A DNA stretch of 64,000 nucleotides from Monosiga brevicollis MX1 (lineage: Eukaryota > Opisthokonta > Choanoflagellata > Craspedida > Salpingoecidae). Positions within the stretch are counted from its first letter, which is position 1. Each line of letters begins with the position of its first letter. This document shows positions 38,301-53,300 of this stretch, one piece after another. The stretch lies in NCBI RefSeq assembly GCF_000002865.3, contig NW_001865040.1:680905-744904 (forward strand), in the 5' to 3' direction. The position numbers and the translations under genes are program-made. Under the pieces are notes generated by a model. The model ran no database searches. It saw only the letters and a list, made by a program, of their open reading frames with translations, and had not been told where the DNA came from.

Positions 38301-41300
38301 CACCTATGTCGCGGATACCACTGAGGCCGTGTTGGAAGACGCACGGTGGAACGTCAACACAGGCGAGCTGACTTTGTACTTTAGCGAAACGGTGCGGGCG
38401 GTGAGCATGGATACCACGCTTATGCTTCTTCAGAACAGCAGTGCAGAGGGAGTGGGTGCCAGCGTGACACTTTCGAGCAGCAGTGTGGTTTCTTCGGGAA
38501 ATGGTGCCATCCAAACTATTCTGCTGAGTATGTCAGACCTGAATGCCATCAAAGCGCTGCCCACACTGGGCGTCGACATTGGCACGACGTTTGTGACCCT
38601 GCGAGCCTCAAGTGGAGTTGACATGGTGGGCAACGTCATCAACGGCACCACCGGACTGCAGGCTAGTGTGGTTGTGGTTGACACGACGGCACCACAGCTG
38701 ACTCGTGTGTGTCTTAACCTAGACACCTTGACGCTCACCCTCAGTTTTGATGAGACCGTGAATGCTAGTTCGCTTGATCTGGGACGTATTGTGCTTGCGA
38801 ACGGTGCAAATGATAGCGCCGTTGACTTTGCCTCAGTGCAGCTGGAATCAAGCGAACAGACGGATGGCGTGTACGACGCCGAGTTGGTGGCGCATTTGAC
38901 GGCACGTTCAGCAAACCAGGTTAAGCTACAGCCAAATCTGGGCACGAGCAGTGGCACCACTTTTGCTTACTTGCTCTCGGCGGCCGTGGTCGATATGAAT
39001 GGTAATGTAGCAAGTGCGCAGACAGTTGTGGACGGCATTGCCGATGCGGGCTGCTACACACCTGACACGACTGCACCGTTGTTGGAGAGCTTCAATGTGT
39101 CCCTCGCGGACGACGGCATCATTGTTTTGTCGTTCAGCGAAAGTGTGGATACGGGCAGCTTGGATGGTCTCAAGCTGCACATGCACGGCGCCGGTACGTT
39201 TGTTGCCAATCAAGCGGCTAGCACCACTGTTTCTTTGGCGGGACTCAGTGTGGTGTCTCAGGAGTTGGAGTTTGTGCGTGTTGTCTTGTCGCGTACATCG
39301 ATGGATGCCATCAAGGCGCTGCCTGAGGTGGCATCAAGCCTCGGAACATCGTTCATCAGCGTTGATGCCTCGGGCGTGACCGACATGGCTGGCAACTCGA
39401 TTCTTGCCACATCGACACCGGTCTCGGCAACGGCGTATGTGGCAGACGCCACTGCTCCTGAGCTCGATGGTTTTACTCTTGACATTAATGCCGGCCTGTT
39501 GGTGCTGTCGTTTAGCGAGACAGTGAATGTAAGCAGCCTAGATGTCCAGGGCATCCAGATGCAGAGCCAAGGCAGTGTGGTGACTGGCGAGGTCGTGACG
39601 CTTGTGGATTCACGAGCAGCCGTCGGGGCGCCCTACCGTCCTGTGGTCACCTTGGAGTTGTCTGATGCGGATCTCAACAATATTAAGGGTGCTTGGATGC
39701 TTGGGACGGAAATTTCCAATACTTTCTTGGCGGTGACTTCGGCGGTGATTGTTGACATGGTCAACGAGCCGCTTGTAGCCATTGCATCAACAGGAGCTTT
39801 GCAGGCAACGCAAGTGACTGGTGATCAAACGGCACCGGCATTGGTTGGCTTTGAGCTTGATCTGACCAGTGAAGTTCTTACGCTGAGCTTTGACGAGACT
39901 GTCAATGCCTCGAGTTTTGATGTTACCGGACTGGCGCTGCAGGCAATGGGCGATGCAACAGGTGCTGGTGTTTTGGACCAGTATCAACTGACGGGACATG
40001 CCGGCATCACCTCATCGCAGCTGGTGATTAATGTGACCTTAACGGTGACCGATCTGAACGAGGTCAAGCGCCGCACAGGGCTTTGCACCTCGGTGGCGGA
40101 CTGCTTTATCCGCGCCTCATCGGCAACCGTGGCTGATATGGCCGCAAACCAGCTGACGTTGATTGCGACTGATGGTGGCCTTGCCGCACTGGCATTTGTT
40201 CCTGATGCAACTTCCCCTCAACTTGTCAACTTTTCCCTGAACATGGACACCAACACCTTGACCTTGACATTTGACGAAATCATTTCGTATGCATCTTGCA
40301 ACATCACCTTTATCACCTTGGCAGGCGACGCAGCTGGAAACAACCCTGTGCCTCTTGGCGACGCTCAAACAGCTGTTACATCGAATGTTTTGTCAACAGA
40401 AATCACCATTGCTTTGGGCAAGGCCGATCAAGAGGCCATCAAGCTTCAGGCTTCTACGGCTACGTCCTCGTCTGATACCTTCATTTCCATCGGTTCTGGT
40501 CTGGCTACGGACGTGAATGGTAACGCAGTCGTTGCCATTGTGCACCCAATGACTTCACTTCTTGCTGTCAGTCAATTTACTGCCGATGCTACAGCCCCCG
40601 AGCTGATGCAGTTTGACGTGAACTTGACCGCTGCACGCGTGGTCCTGAGCTTCTCAGAATCAATCAATGCATCCAGTCTGGTTGCTTCGTGGATAACATT
40701 TTCCCTGAATGGGAGTGCAGCCAGCGTCAATTATTCTTTGACCGGCTATGCGCATGTTTCCGAATCATCGCCTGTGCTCACTCTTGATTTGAGTCGGGTG
40801 GATGCCAATGAGCTCAAATCACAGGGTATCCTTCTTGATGCATCCACCAGTGTGCTTTCACTGAGTGCAGGGGCTGTTGCGGATATGCAGGGCAATCCGA
40901 GCGTGGCAACGCTCCACCAGGCTGTTGGTGCTTATACCCCAGATGTGAAAGCGCCAGAGCTGCTATTCTCAATGCTTAACATGAGTGCTGGGTACCTCGA
41001 CCTGTCTTTTGAGGAAGCAGTAGTGGCTTCCTCTGTCAATGTCAGCAGGTTGCAATTCCTGGCTGGGCCTGGTGGATCCGTACCAAGCCATCGGCTTTGG
41101 GTCTCGGGTGCGAGTGTTCAGAGCTTGCATTCAACGCACATTCGTGTTGTGCTGGGAGATCTCAATCTCAATCAAATCAAGGCCATGTGGGAACTAGCGA
41201 CCAGCACGAGCACCAGTTACTTGTCGCTGGCTGAGGGCTTTGTGACTGATATGTCTGGTGTTGCAAACCAAGGGTTTGAAAGCCGCAGCATCAGCGTCTT

Positions 41301-44300
41301 TGTTGCTGATTCTGTTCGTCCGGTGGTCACCCGTGTGGTGCTTGACCTGGTGGATGAGTACTGTGACCTCAACGTGACGTTTGATGAGACGGTGAACACG
41401 GATGCCGTTGACCCTACTCGCATCAGCTTCCAGCGCTCGGCCACAGCCGACGTTGCAAGTGACATCTTCCTGGTGGGCGGTCAGGCCCTAAGCGCCAACA
41501 GCACTGACATTCGTCTGCGGCTGGTCAAGGCAGACTGTGACCGTCTGAAGTTGGACACGACTCGTGGCACCAACGAGAGCACAACGTTTGTGTCATTTGG
41601 CAACGGGGCAGTTGTGGATATGGCTCTTTCCCCCAATGCGCTGAGCGCGGTGGTTGAGCAAGCCGCAGTCGTGGCCCCGGATGTCACAGCTCCATACTTG
41701 ACTGCCTTTATGTTGGACATGAATGCAGGCGTGGTGGTGTTGAACTTCAATGAGCCTGTTAAGAGCGAGAGCATCAACGCGAGCCAGCTCGTGTTCCAGA
41801 CCGGCGCCACATCGGGTGCCAGCGATCGCTACCGCCTCACGGGGGGAGTGGTTGAGTCTAGCAATGGGCTGCAGCAGACGTTGAATTTGACGCTGACGGA
41901 CTTGAATGCTCTCAAGGTGCACGAGGGCCTGGCGGTCAGCAACTCGACCACATTTTTGAGCCTGGGCTCTGGCTTTGTGCTGGACATGGCCGACAATGCG
42001 GTGACGCCCATCAGCAACGGCCAGGCACGGCAGGTTGACGCTTACGTGCTGGACACCACACAACCTGTGCTCAGCCAGTTTGACCTTGACATGAATATTG
42101 GCCGGTTGGTGCTCAGCTTTAGCGAGACTATGAACACATCTGGCTTTCATGTAGAGCGCCTTCGCCTACAAGCAACGTCTGATGCCACTGGCAACGACGT
42201 TTTTGCTTTGACAAATGAATCCACGCTTGTTGCAGGGCAGATGGATAGTCCAGTGATCTCCATTGTGCTGGGTCTGGCTGACTTGAATGAGCTGAAGCGT
42301 TTGGAGATTGGCAACAGTGCCGCACGCTCGTGGCTGACGCACGAGGCCAATTTTATGACCGATCAACGCCGACAGGAGCTGATCGGGCGAGTGACCGGCG
42401 TTAATGCTCTTGGTGTGGGCACCTATGTCGCGGATACCACTGAGGCCGTGTTGGAAGACGCACGGTGGAACGTCAACACAGGCGAGCTGACTTTGTACTT
42501 TAGCGAAACGGTGCGGGCGGTGAGCATGGATACCACGCTTATGCTTCTTCAGAACAGCAGTGCAGAGGGAGTGGGTGCCAGCGTGACACTTTCGAGCAGC
42601 AGTGTGGTTTCTTCGGGAAATGGTGCCATCCAAACTATTCTGCTGAGTATGTCAGACCTGAATGCCATCAAAGCGCTGCCCACACTGGGCGTCGACATTG
42701 GCACGACGTTTGTGACCCTGCGAGCCTCAAGTGGAGTTGACATGGTGGGCAACGTCATCAACGGCACCACCGGACTGCAGGCTAGTGTGGTTGTGGTTGA
42801 CACGACGGCACCACAGCTGACTCGTGTGTGTCTTAACCTAGACACCTTGACGCTCACCCTCAGTTTTGATGAGACCGTGAATGCTAGTTCGCTTGATCTG
42901 GGACGTATTGTGCTTGCGAACGGTGCAAATGATAGCGCCGTTGACTTTGCCTCAGTGCAGCTGGAATCAAGCGAACAGACGGATGGCGTGTACGACGCCG
43001 AGTTGGTGGCGCATTTGACGGCACGTTCAGCAAACCAGGTTAAGCTACAGCCAAATCTGGGCACGAGCAGTGGCACCACTTTTGCTTACTTGCTCTCGGC
43101 GGCCGTGGTCGATATGAATGGTAATGTAGCAAGTGCGCAGACAGTTGTGGACGGCATTGCCGATGCGGGCTGCTACACACCTGACACGACTGCACCGTTG
43201 TTGGAGAGCTTCAATGTGTCCCTCGCGGACGACGGCATCATTGTTTTGTCGTTCAGCGAAAGTGTGGATACGGGCAGCTTGGATGGTCTCAAGCTGCACA
43301 TGCACGGCGCCGGTACGTTTGTTGCCAATCAAGCGGCTAGCACCACTGTTTCTTTGGCGGGACTCAGTGTGGTGTCTCAGGAGTTGGAGTTTGTGCGTGT
43401 TGTCTTGTCGCGTACATCGATGGATGCCATCAAGGCGCTGCCTGAGGTGGCATCAAGCCTCGGAACATCGTTCATCAGCGTTGATGCCTCGGGCGTGACC
43501 GACATGGCTGGCAACTCGATTCTTGCCACATCGACACCGGTCTCGGCAACGGCGTATGTGGCAGACGCCACTGCTCCTGAGCTCGATGGTTTTACTCTTG
43601 ACATTAATGCCGGCCTGTTGGTGCTGTCGTTTAGCGAGACAGTGAATGTAAGCAGCCTAGATGTCCAGGGCATCCAGATGCAGAGCCAAGGCAGTGTGGT
43701 GACTGGCGAGGTCGTGACGCTTGTGGATTCACGAGCAGCCGTCGGGGCGCCCTACCGTCCTGTGGTCACCTTGGAGTTGTCTGATGCGGATCTCAACAAT
43801 ATTAAGGGTGCTTGGATGCTTGGGACGGAAATTTCCAATACTTTCTTGGCGGTGACTTCGGCGGTGATTGTTGACATGGTCAACGAGCCGCTTGTAGCCA
43901 TTGCATCAACAGGAGCTTTGCAGGCAACGCAAGTGACTGGTGATCAAACGGCACCGGCATTGGTTGGCTTTGAGCTTGATCTGACCAGTGAAGTTCTTAC
44001 GCTGAGCTTTGACGAGACTGTCAATGCCTCGAGTTTTGATGTTACCGGACTGGCGCTGCAGGCAATGGGCGATGCAACAGGTGCTGGTGTTTTGGACCAG
44101 TATCAACTGACGGGACATGCCGGCATCACCTCATCGCAGCTGGTGATTAATGTGACCTTAACGGTGACCGATCTGAACGAGGTCAAGCGCCGCACAGGGC
44201 TTTGCACCTCGGTGGCGGACTGCTTTATCCGCGCCTCATCGGCAACCGTGGCTGATATGGCCGCAAACCAGCTGACGTTGATTGCGACTGATGGTGGCCT

Positions 44301-47300
44301 TGCCGCACTGGCATTTGTTCCTGATGCAACTTCCCCTCAACTTTCGGAATTCTCGATTGATGCCTCCTTGCGTCATTTACTTCTTACGTTCAACGAAGCA
44401 ATTCTTCCATCTTCACTGACCCCACAATGTCTGCAACTTTGCGATGATGCATGCTTTCCTCTCATTTCTTTGGACATCAGTCCTACCAACACTGTTTGGA
44501 CTCACTACAGCTTGACCCTCGATGACTTTGATCGTGTCACTTTCAATGGTGTGTGTACATCCTCGTCGACTTGTCATTTGCAAAGTAATTGCTCCTTTGC
44601 AAAGGACGCCAACTTCAACAGCGTGGGCGCTTTTGCTGGCCAGTCAAGCAATGTTTTCGCTGACACCACGCCACCCCGACTGGTCGAATGGTCTTCGATT
44701 GACTTCAATTCTGGAGCTCTTACACTCTCATTTGACTCAGCTGTCAATATCAGCACTTTCAACTTTTCGCGTCTCAAGTTGGCTTCGTTCGTTTACAACC
44801 CGGCTCAAGAAGAAGTGTTTTCTGGTGTGGATGCTTCAGCAGTCTCAATGTCAGATGATGGCTTGCTCATGACTCTTCAGTTGCCACACGAGGTCCTTTT
44901 TAGCATTGTTCAGAAAGTTCAATTGTGCACAAGTGCTGGTACCTGTTGGTTGCATTTGGAGACAGGATTCGTGCAAGATATGTACGGCAATAGTCTTTCA
45001 AGACTTGCCAGTTCTGTTGTGACACAATCCTTTACGCCAGATACGACTCCTCCTGTTGTTTTGAACGCAACAATGAGTGTCGAATCACGTCTTATCCAAC
45101 TCCATGTGACCGAGCCGGTGGTACCTCAGGCGATTGCAAAACCAGTTCAGCTTGCTTCGGAGAATCTTGCAACAATCCTGACGCTTTCATACGTATCACA
45201 GCAAAGCGACACGGTCTTTAGTTATCGATTCAGTGAAGCAGAGCTTCTGAGCCTCAAGAAAGACCCCGCTTTCGATACAGACGGCTTGCTCTTGCTTTTT
45301 GCTAACGCTTCTTTTGAAGATCGGTTTGCAAACGAAAATCTCGACCAGACGGTCGCTGTGCATATTGTGAGCAGAGATACCACTGCTCCTGTGGTCCAGA
45401 ACGCCGTCCTCAATTTGGATGAGAACATCTTGATTCTTGCGTTGTCCGAGCCGATTGTAAATTCTTCCTTTCCTTGCGATTCCCTTGCTCTGTACGATCA
45501 AACCTCCAAAGAATTCGTGACACTTTCGTGCGACCGAATCTTGTTTGGGTCAACTCGAATGGATGTTGAACTCGAGTTGACGCAAGAATCGCGAAGGCAG
45601 ATTTACAATCGAGCCTTGGACGTTGCCCCTCGCTTGCTTCGAGTGGCACAAGGTATCTTTGTGGATACCAGCGGAAATTTCAACGATGCAGAGAATGAGA
45701 CAATCTCGTCAATTATAGCCGATGCAACAAAGGCGGAATTCATTGCATTTGACTTTGATGCGGATGCCGGGCAAGTGACTTTGTACATGAGTGATCTTGT
45801 GACCACGGCCTCAGTCAAGCCGCGTGAGCTTTCCATATACTGCGAAGAATCAGTCATTTTCTCGCGCGAGGACCTCACTGTGCTTGATCAGTCAGGATGG
45901 TCATATAGTATTGTTCTCAACATGAGCATTGATCAACTGAACGCCATCAAGAGCTCTGATTGTTATCCCTATAATTCTTCCCTTCAAGTTGGAGCAACAA
46001 CGCTACTGGCTTCAGATACGGTCGGCACTGGCATTGCCGTTGAGCGCTCATATCTTAATGTTCAAACTATCGTTCAAGATCAAACTCCGCCGGAACTATT
46101 AAACGTGGTTCTGAATGTGGATCAGCTTGTATTGAGTTTGACCTTTAGTGAGCCAATTCGCGACAGCCTTGCAAATGCAAGCTCTGTCTCTCTTACCTTG
46201 AATCAGACGTCGACGATTGTGCTCAGTTCAGCAACGCTGACGAGCTACGATCACATGGTTGTGGATCTGAATGTCAGTGATTACGAATACCAACTCAAGT
46301 TGAATGGAGTTCATAGCGTTATGGTAACTGTCGCCTTTTTGTCAGATGCTTTTGTGGACTACGGCTACAACTCCTTTTCAGGCCCGACGTCCAAAGCGGT
46401 CACAGTGCTTCAAGACACAGCGGCACCTCGCTTAACAGATTGGGAGCTGAACATGACTGCTCAAACAATCACATTACAGTTTTCAGAACCAATCAATCCC
46501 CACTCGATCGATTCGTCCATGCTCCTGCTTCATGCAACCGCCTTCCCATCAGATGATACCTGCTCCTCTTGTGCAAGAACCGGCGCATCAAGTGGTGCAT
46601 GTACTGCTTGTAGCGACCCGGCGTCAATTGCTCAGGTCTCTTTAAACGAACTTGTGCTCACACTCTGGGAGGCAGATTTTGTCGTGCTGACAATGGATCC
46701 ACGCCTATTTGATGCCATCTCGAGCTCTGCAGCAGCCCGCTCGAGTGCAACTTCATTTTTAAGTGGGCAACAGTTTGTTCGTGATATTGCTGGAAATGCC
46801 GTTGAAGCTGTGAATCCGGACGCACCGATGCGCGTGGCCACTTACGTCCACGATTCGATTGCTCCCACCATTCTGTCTGCCATCCTTGACTTAAACTCAT
46901 CAACATTGACGCTCAACATATCTGAGGCTTGCAATTTGTCTGCAATTCAGGCGGATTATGCCGCCATCTCAGTTGGTGTCGAAGTCATCACATTGCTTCT
47001 CAACAACATGCGCCAAGTTGATTTTCGGCAAGTGAGCGCGACATTCACAGACGCGAACTTCAACGCAATTGCACTTGCCGATAGCTTGGACTTCAAGCTT
47101 TCTGTAGCAAGTGGACTTTTACAAGACTGGAATGCAAATCCAACGAATGCTCTTAGTAACATGACTTTCTCCAGCATTAAACAAGATGTGACTCGACCAT
47201 TTGTCACCAATTCGTCGCTAAATATGGCAAGTGGTGTCTTAATTCTGATGCTAAGTGAGCCAGCGAGAGCCACCTCGATTATACCAGCCAAAATAGCGAT

Positions 47301-50300
47301 TAAAAGCTCTGCAAGTTCAACAACACCATACTTTCTCTCAAGCAGCAATGCTCAGCACGTGAATGGACTTGAAGTTATCATCAGTCTATCGAATGCTGAT
47401 TCAAACAATATCAAACGTGTCACAGATGTTGCACGATCGATCAACAGCAGCTCATATCAACTACTGAGCAGCACGTTTGCAGACATGTATGGCAATACGA
47501 ATTTTGAGTTGAATGGAGATTTCTCATCATACACTGTGGACACCGTCTCCCCCATTTTGAGGTCGAGCACCCTTGATCTGAGCGCAGGTTCGCTAAAGCT
47601 GACGTTTGATGAGCCTGTAAATGGCAGCACGTTGGATTTGAGCACCATTACTGTCGCTGTCAGCAACGATACAGTGGGGAGTGCCTCGCCTGACGCCTAT
47701 GCCCTCAGCGGTACGGGGGCTGTGAGCAACGTTATCAACGAGGTTATCACTGCTAGCCTGCTTGCTATGGATCTCAACGTGCTGAAGGCCTTGGTGCCCC
47801 TAGCTGATGACAAATCGACAACATGGTTGCGATTTGCCACTGCAACGGTTGCTGATGTTGAAGGCAACGATATGGAAGCCGTGACTAGCAATGTGCAGGT
47901 GACCACATTCGTGGCTGACTCTGTTCGTCCAGTGGTCACCCGTGTGGTGCTTGACCTGGTGGATGAGTACTGTGACCTCAACGTGACGTTTGATGAGACG
48001 GTGAACGCGGATGCCGTCGACCCTACTCGCATCAGCTTCCAGCGCTCGGCCACAGCCGACGTTGCAAGTGACATCTTCCTGGTGGGCGGTCAGGCCCTAA
48101 GCGCCAACAGCACTGACATTCGTCTGCGGCTGGTCAAGGCAGACTGTGACCGTCTGAAGTTGGACACGACTCGTGGCACCAACGAGAGCACAACGTTTGT
48201 GTCATTTGGCAACGGGGCAGTTGTGGATATGGCTCTTTCCCCCAATGCGCTGAGCGCGGTGGTTGAGCAAGCCGCAGTCGTGGCCCCGGATGTCACAGCT
48301 CCATACTTGACTGCCTTTATGTTGGACATGAATGCAGGCGTGGTGGTGTTGAACTTCAATGAGCCTGTTAAGAGCGAGAGCATCAACGCGAGCCAGCTCG
48401 TGTTCCAGACCGGCGCCACATCGGGTGCCAGCGATCGCTACCGCCTCACGGGGGGAGTGGTTGAGTCTAGCAATGGGCTGCAGCAGACGTTGAATTTGAC
48501 GCTGACGGACTTGAATGCTCTCAAGGTGCACGAGGGCCTGGCGGTCAGCAACTCGACCACATTTTTGAGCCTGGGCTCTGGCTTTGTGCTGGACATGGCC
48601 GACAATGCGGTGACGCCCATCAGCAACGGCCAGGCACGGCAGGTTGACCTTTTTATTGATGACACTTCATTGGTCTCCCTGCAAAGCTTCAATCTTGATA
48701 TGAGCCGTGGCCGATTGACAATGTTCTTCTCTGAGGTTGTCAACCACCAGTCGGCCAATCTTTCAAGCATCGTTCTGAGCTCAAGTTCTTCCGGAGGCAC
48801 TTCTGTTCGCTTAAGCAACAGCGTGCATCTTCTTTACGCAAGAGATGCTGCTTTTTTAACATTCCTTTTGGCCGATCAAGACTTAAATGCTCTGAAGATG
48901 TCGGCTGTTGCTTTGACCAATGCAACAGCCTTCTTGCATATGACCGGTGACTTTATTGTTGATCAAAAGGGCAATCACATCCAGCCCATTGTTGTCGGAC
49001 GCCTTCCGGCAATTTTCATCCCAGATACTGTGAGGCCTTTCGTTCTGTCAGCAACTATGAACATGTCAAACATGATTGTATCGTTCACGTTTTCTGAGGC
49101 CATCGAAGCAAGCTCAGTGAATGTAAGCAGCCTAACTTTATTGAATGCGGAGAATCAGGCCGTATTTGTGCAGGCCACAGCCATTTCACCCTCGACGACG
49201 GAAGATGGAACAATTTTAAGCGTTGCTGTTGGGGAAGCTGATGCCAACTTACTCCGTGATTATACCCCCTTTGGCTTCAATACTTCATCCACGCGCTACA
49301 ACTTGCAAATGACCTTTACTCGTGATCATTCCGGCAACCTGGTGACTCCAAACGCGAGCACTTTTGATGCTGTGGTGCTGGACACCGTTCAGCCGGCAGC
49401 AGTGGACTTTGTACTGAACCTGACGAGCAATGAGCTGGCCGTTTTCTTCTCGGAGACCATGGACCCTGCTCGCTTCAATCTGTCGGCCTTGCAACTGTGT
49501 GGAGATGATCAATGTGTCTTCCTAAGCAATGCTTCTCTCGTTGAACGCATCAATCTCACTCAGGCTAGGATCACACTCGAAGGAGACGACTTGTTTGAAC
49601 TTGAACGACAAACCTCCACCTGCGTCAACGCAAATAGTTGCACCTTGTTGATGGAGACGCTTGCTGCACAAGACATGTTCGCCAATTTGGTCCAAGAAGC
49701 GGTCCTTCTTCAACCATCTATGTTTGTAGCAGATTCAGTTCGGCCACAACTCACGCGTTTGGCTATTAATCTGGACACGATGCAATTTACACTCTTCTTC
49801 ACAGAAGTCTTGAATCGCACAACCATTCAGTTGTCGCAACTCTTCTTGACTGGATTTGGCGCTGAGTTTGGATTTGAGGATACCGAGACCACGGTCGTAC
49901 AAGCGCGTAACGAGCCTTTCCTGCGATTGCAACTTTCGAACAATGCAGCTGCTGATTTAAAAAATCAGCTTGATGATGAGAGCTTGTCCAGCTTTTCCTC
50001 CTTTGGTGTGCGCCTCGCTTCTGACTTTGTCCTTGACATGGCGGGCAACCCGTCCTGGCCTGCAAGCATGAATGTGTCTGACTTTATAGCTGATAGCACT
50101 TCACCCGTTGTTGCATCGAGCATTGTTAACCTGACAAGTCGGGTGGTCACCTTGTGCATGTCTGAGCCGTTGGTGGAAGCAAGCCTCGATTCAAACGCCA
50201 TAAGCATTGGGGACGGTACGACAATGTACCAGCTGCCGCCTGGTCTCAGCATTGTGGAGCAACGACGCAGCTGCTATGAAATTGTGCTGAGTGATGGTGC

Positions 50301-53300
50301 TTTCAATTCGATTGCTGCAAGTGATGTCATTGGCCACTCGGCATTGACAAGCACGCTGAGCATTCAAGCTTCCTTTGGTGTTGATGTCTATGGCTATCAA
50401 GTATCTGCCTATGATCAAATTGCCGATATCTTTGTGCCTGACGAAGAGCAACCCAATCTGGTTCATGCCAGCATCAATCTGACCACTGGATTGGTGTACG
50501 CCACGTTTCACGAGCCAATGCGCTTAAGCTCAGTGAATACCAGCCTGATTTGTGTTGTGGGTGGCCAAGTCGAAGTTTGTTTGTCGGGCAGTGCTACAAG
50601 CCAGCCCCTCTCCGTCTTGAACTTGCAGCTGGACATGCCCAAAATCCACTTGGACGCGATGAAGCAGGCTGAACTATGCATCTCGTTGACTTGTTCTCTC
50701 CGCTTGCGCAATGCGGCCCTTCAAGATATGTATGGCAACCAGATTGCAGACGTCTCTCGCGTTTTTGACGAAGTCGGACCGGATCTGGTGGCACCTGTTC
50801 TCGAGAGCTATAGTGTCGATATGGACGCAAATATTGTCTCGCTCAGTTTCTCGGAGCCTGTTGTGTGCACAACTTTTGATGTGACACAGCTATATGCCCA
50901 AGTCGGCATGACAAATGTTCTGTCCCCCAGTGACCCGCGCTTGGCTTTGACCGACTCTGCCCCTGTAAACTGCAACAATACACTTGTTGTTGGCGTACAA
51001 CTCTCACGAACTGACGCAACTCGCATCAAATCTACTGACGTGAGTTTGTGGCGCTCACGGTCGAATGCTTGGCTCTTCCTCGATGCCCTGGCAGTTCAAG
51101 ATGTTAGTGGCAATCCCAATAATGTCTATGACCCCAATGTGCCGGCCACGAGCTTTTCTGCCGATGCTCGTGCGCCAGAGCTCGTTGGCGCCACTCTCGA
51201 CTTGCAGGCTGACCGCCTTGTGACTGTATTTGACGAGCCAATCGTGCTGTCATCCGTCACGCTACCTCGATTTGTGGTGTCAAATGGGACCCAGGTGGTT
51301 TATCTGTCCGCAAGTGGCACCGCCTTGCTCGGTCCCAACAAGACAGTGGTGTGGTGTTCACTGACTGCTGTGCGCGACACACTAGTTGGAGTGTATGACT
51401 TCCATCTCAACTCATTGTCAGTCTATGTTCTCAGCTCCGCTGTAGCAGATATCGCAAACAACGCAAACGCAAATAGCACAATGGCTCTTTCTGTAATCAG
51501 CGACAGTGTGGCACCACAGCTCGAGGCCAGCACCTTGGACTTGCACACCGACCGTCTTCGGCTAACTTTTGATGAGGCCGTACAATTGAATGCCTTGGAC
51601 GTTGTGATTCATGGCGTGAACTTGTCGACCTTGGTACCTGCAAACACGGCTGAGTATGGGAACGCGGCACGTACGGTTTTGGTCCTTAGCTTGACAAGCA
51701 CCAATATTCTGGACTTGGCTCAGGCTCGCCATGCTTACCCTGCTGACACACTTCGCGTTCAGCTGCCCGAGCATATGTTGATGGACTTGAGTGGGAACAA
51801 TTTGTCAGCAGCCAATCATTCTATAACAGCTATCACGGCGGATGCTCGTCGCCCTCAGCTTGTCAGCGCTGACCTAAATATGGAGCTGGGCTACCTCGTG
51901 CTCAGCTTTGATCGCCCTGTGGATGAGAGCACTTTAGACACGGCTTCTGTGATGGTCTTGGCAAGCCCTTCTTTGACGAGTGCAGAAGTTGTTCTGGCTT
52001 CTTCGAGTCCTGCATGGTTTGAGGGGTATAACATTTCGATTGCAATCTCCAGAAGTGATATGCTTTCTCTCAAAGATGCCGCAACGTTGGCAACAAAGCA
52101 GGCCAGCACTTATGTGCGCGTGCTGTCGTCGGCAATCCAAGGCCTCAATGCTCAACCAGTCATTGCCTTGACGCGAACTGCCGCCATCATGGTGTCGGAT
52201 TACGTGCCCGATAGCACCGGGCCAGCTCTGTTACAGTTGGCTGCCAATTGGAACTCTGGCGCCCTTGTGATGCATTTCGATGAGCCTGTCAATGTTACCT
52301 CTTATCTGCAAGCTGGTGTTTCGCTTGGCAATGCGTCGCAGACACTGATGGGCATTTCAACTGGCCCAATGACCAAGCTCAATGCCACAGCTTACCAAAC
52401 TACCATATCAACGGATTGGCTGAACGCCTTGAAAAGTGCTAGGCTGGCCACATCACCCTTTGGCTGGCAAATCGATTCGGTCTCATTCATTGCGGATGTG
52501 GCGGGCAATGCCTACCGCAGTCCACTCGGACAATTTGTGTTTGGCCACACCTTGGCACTGGATACGACTCGCCCGACATTTGTGAGCGCCGAGCTGGATA
52601 TGGATGCAGGCATTGTGGAAATAACTTTTAGCGAGGCGGTAGATGCCAGTTGTCTGCAACCAACGCGATTAACCGTTCAATCCACAGTTTTAAGCACTGG
52701 TACAAACATTAATCCGGAGCTGGCTTCCGTGCTACAGTTAACAAACTCAACGGTCTTATCCCTGGAGCTTTCGCGATCAGGATTGAATGCCGTGAAGCGA
52801 GGATTTGTGGCGCGTAGCATCTCCTCGGCTTGGCTCAATTTGTCGACAGCCTTTGTATGCGATTATGCGGGCAATGCACTCGCTCAACAGTCCGTCGTGC
52901 AACCAACCACCTTGATTCTTGATCAAAGCGGGCCTGTTCTGATTGGGGCCGAAGTTAACCTAAGTACGATGGTGCTGGTGCTTGAGTTTGACGAGCCCGT
53001 TCTGACTAGCCTTAATGGATCGGGCTTGCGAGTCAGTCAGCCGTCTGCTTCGGATTTGGTTGTTTACAACCCCGTCGTGGCCGTTAGTCACGAGGTGGTG
53101 AGCATCACTTTGTCCTCTGAACAGGTGCTCGCCTTTAAAACAGCGCTCAAACTCACACGCCCTGTGAGCCTTGCGCTCTATGCTGGCATGGCCCAAGATC
53201 TGGCAGCCGTTCCAAACCCCAACGCTATGCAGAGCCTTGCAACGACGGTTCATCCCGACGTGGTGCCTCCGACGCTACTCAATGCAAGCGTGTTTGCAGC

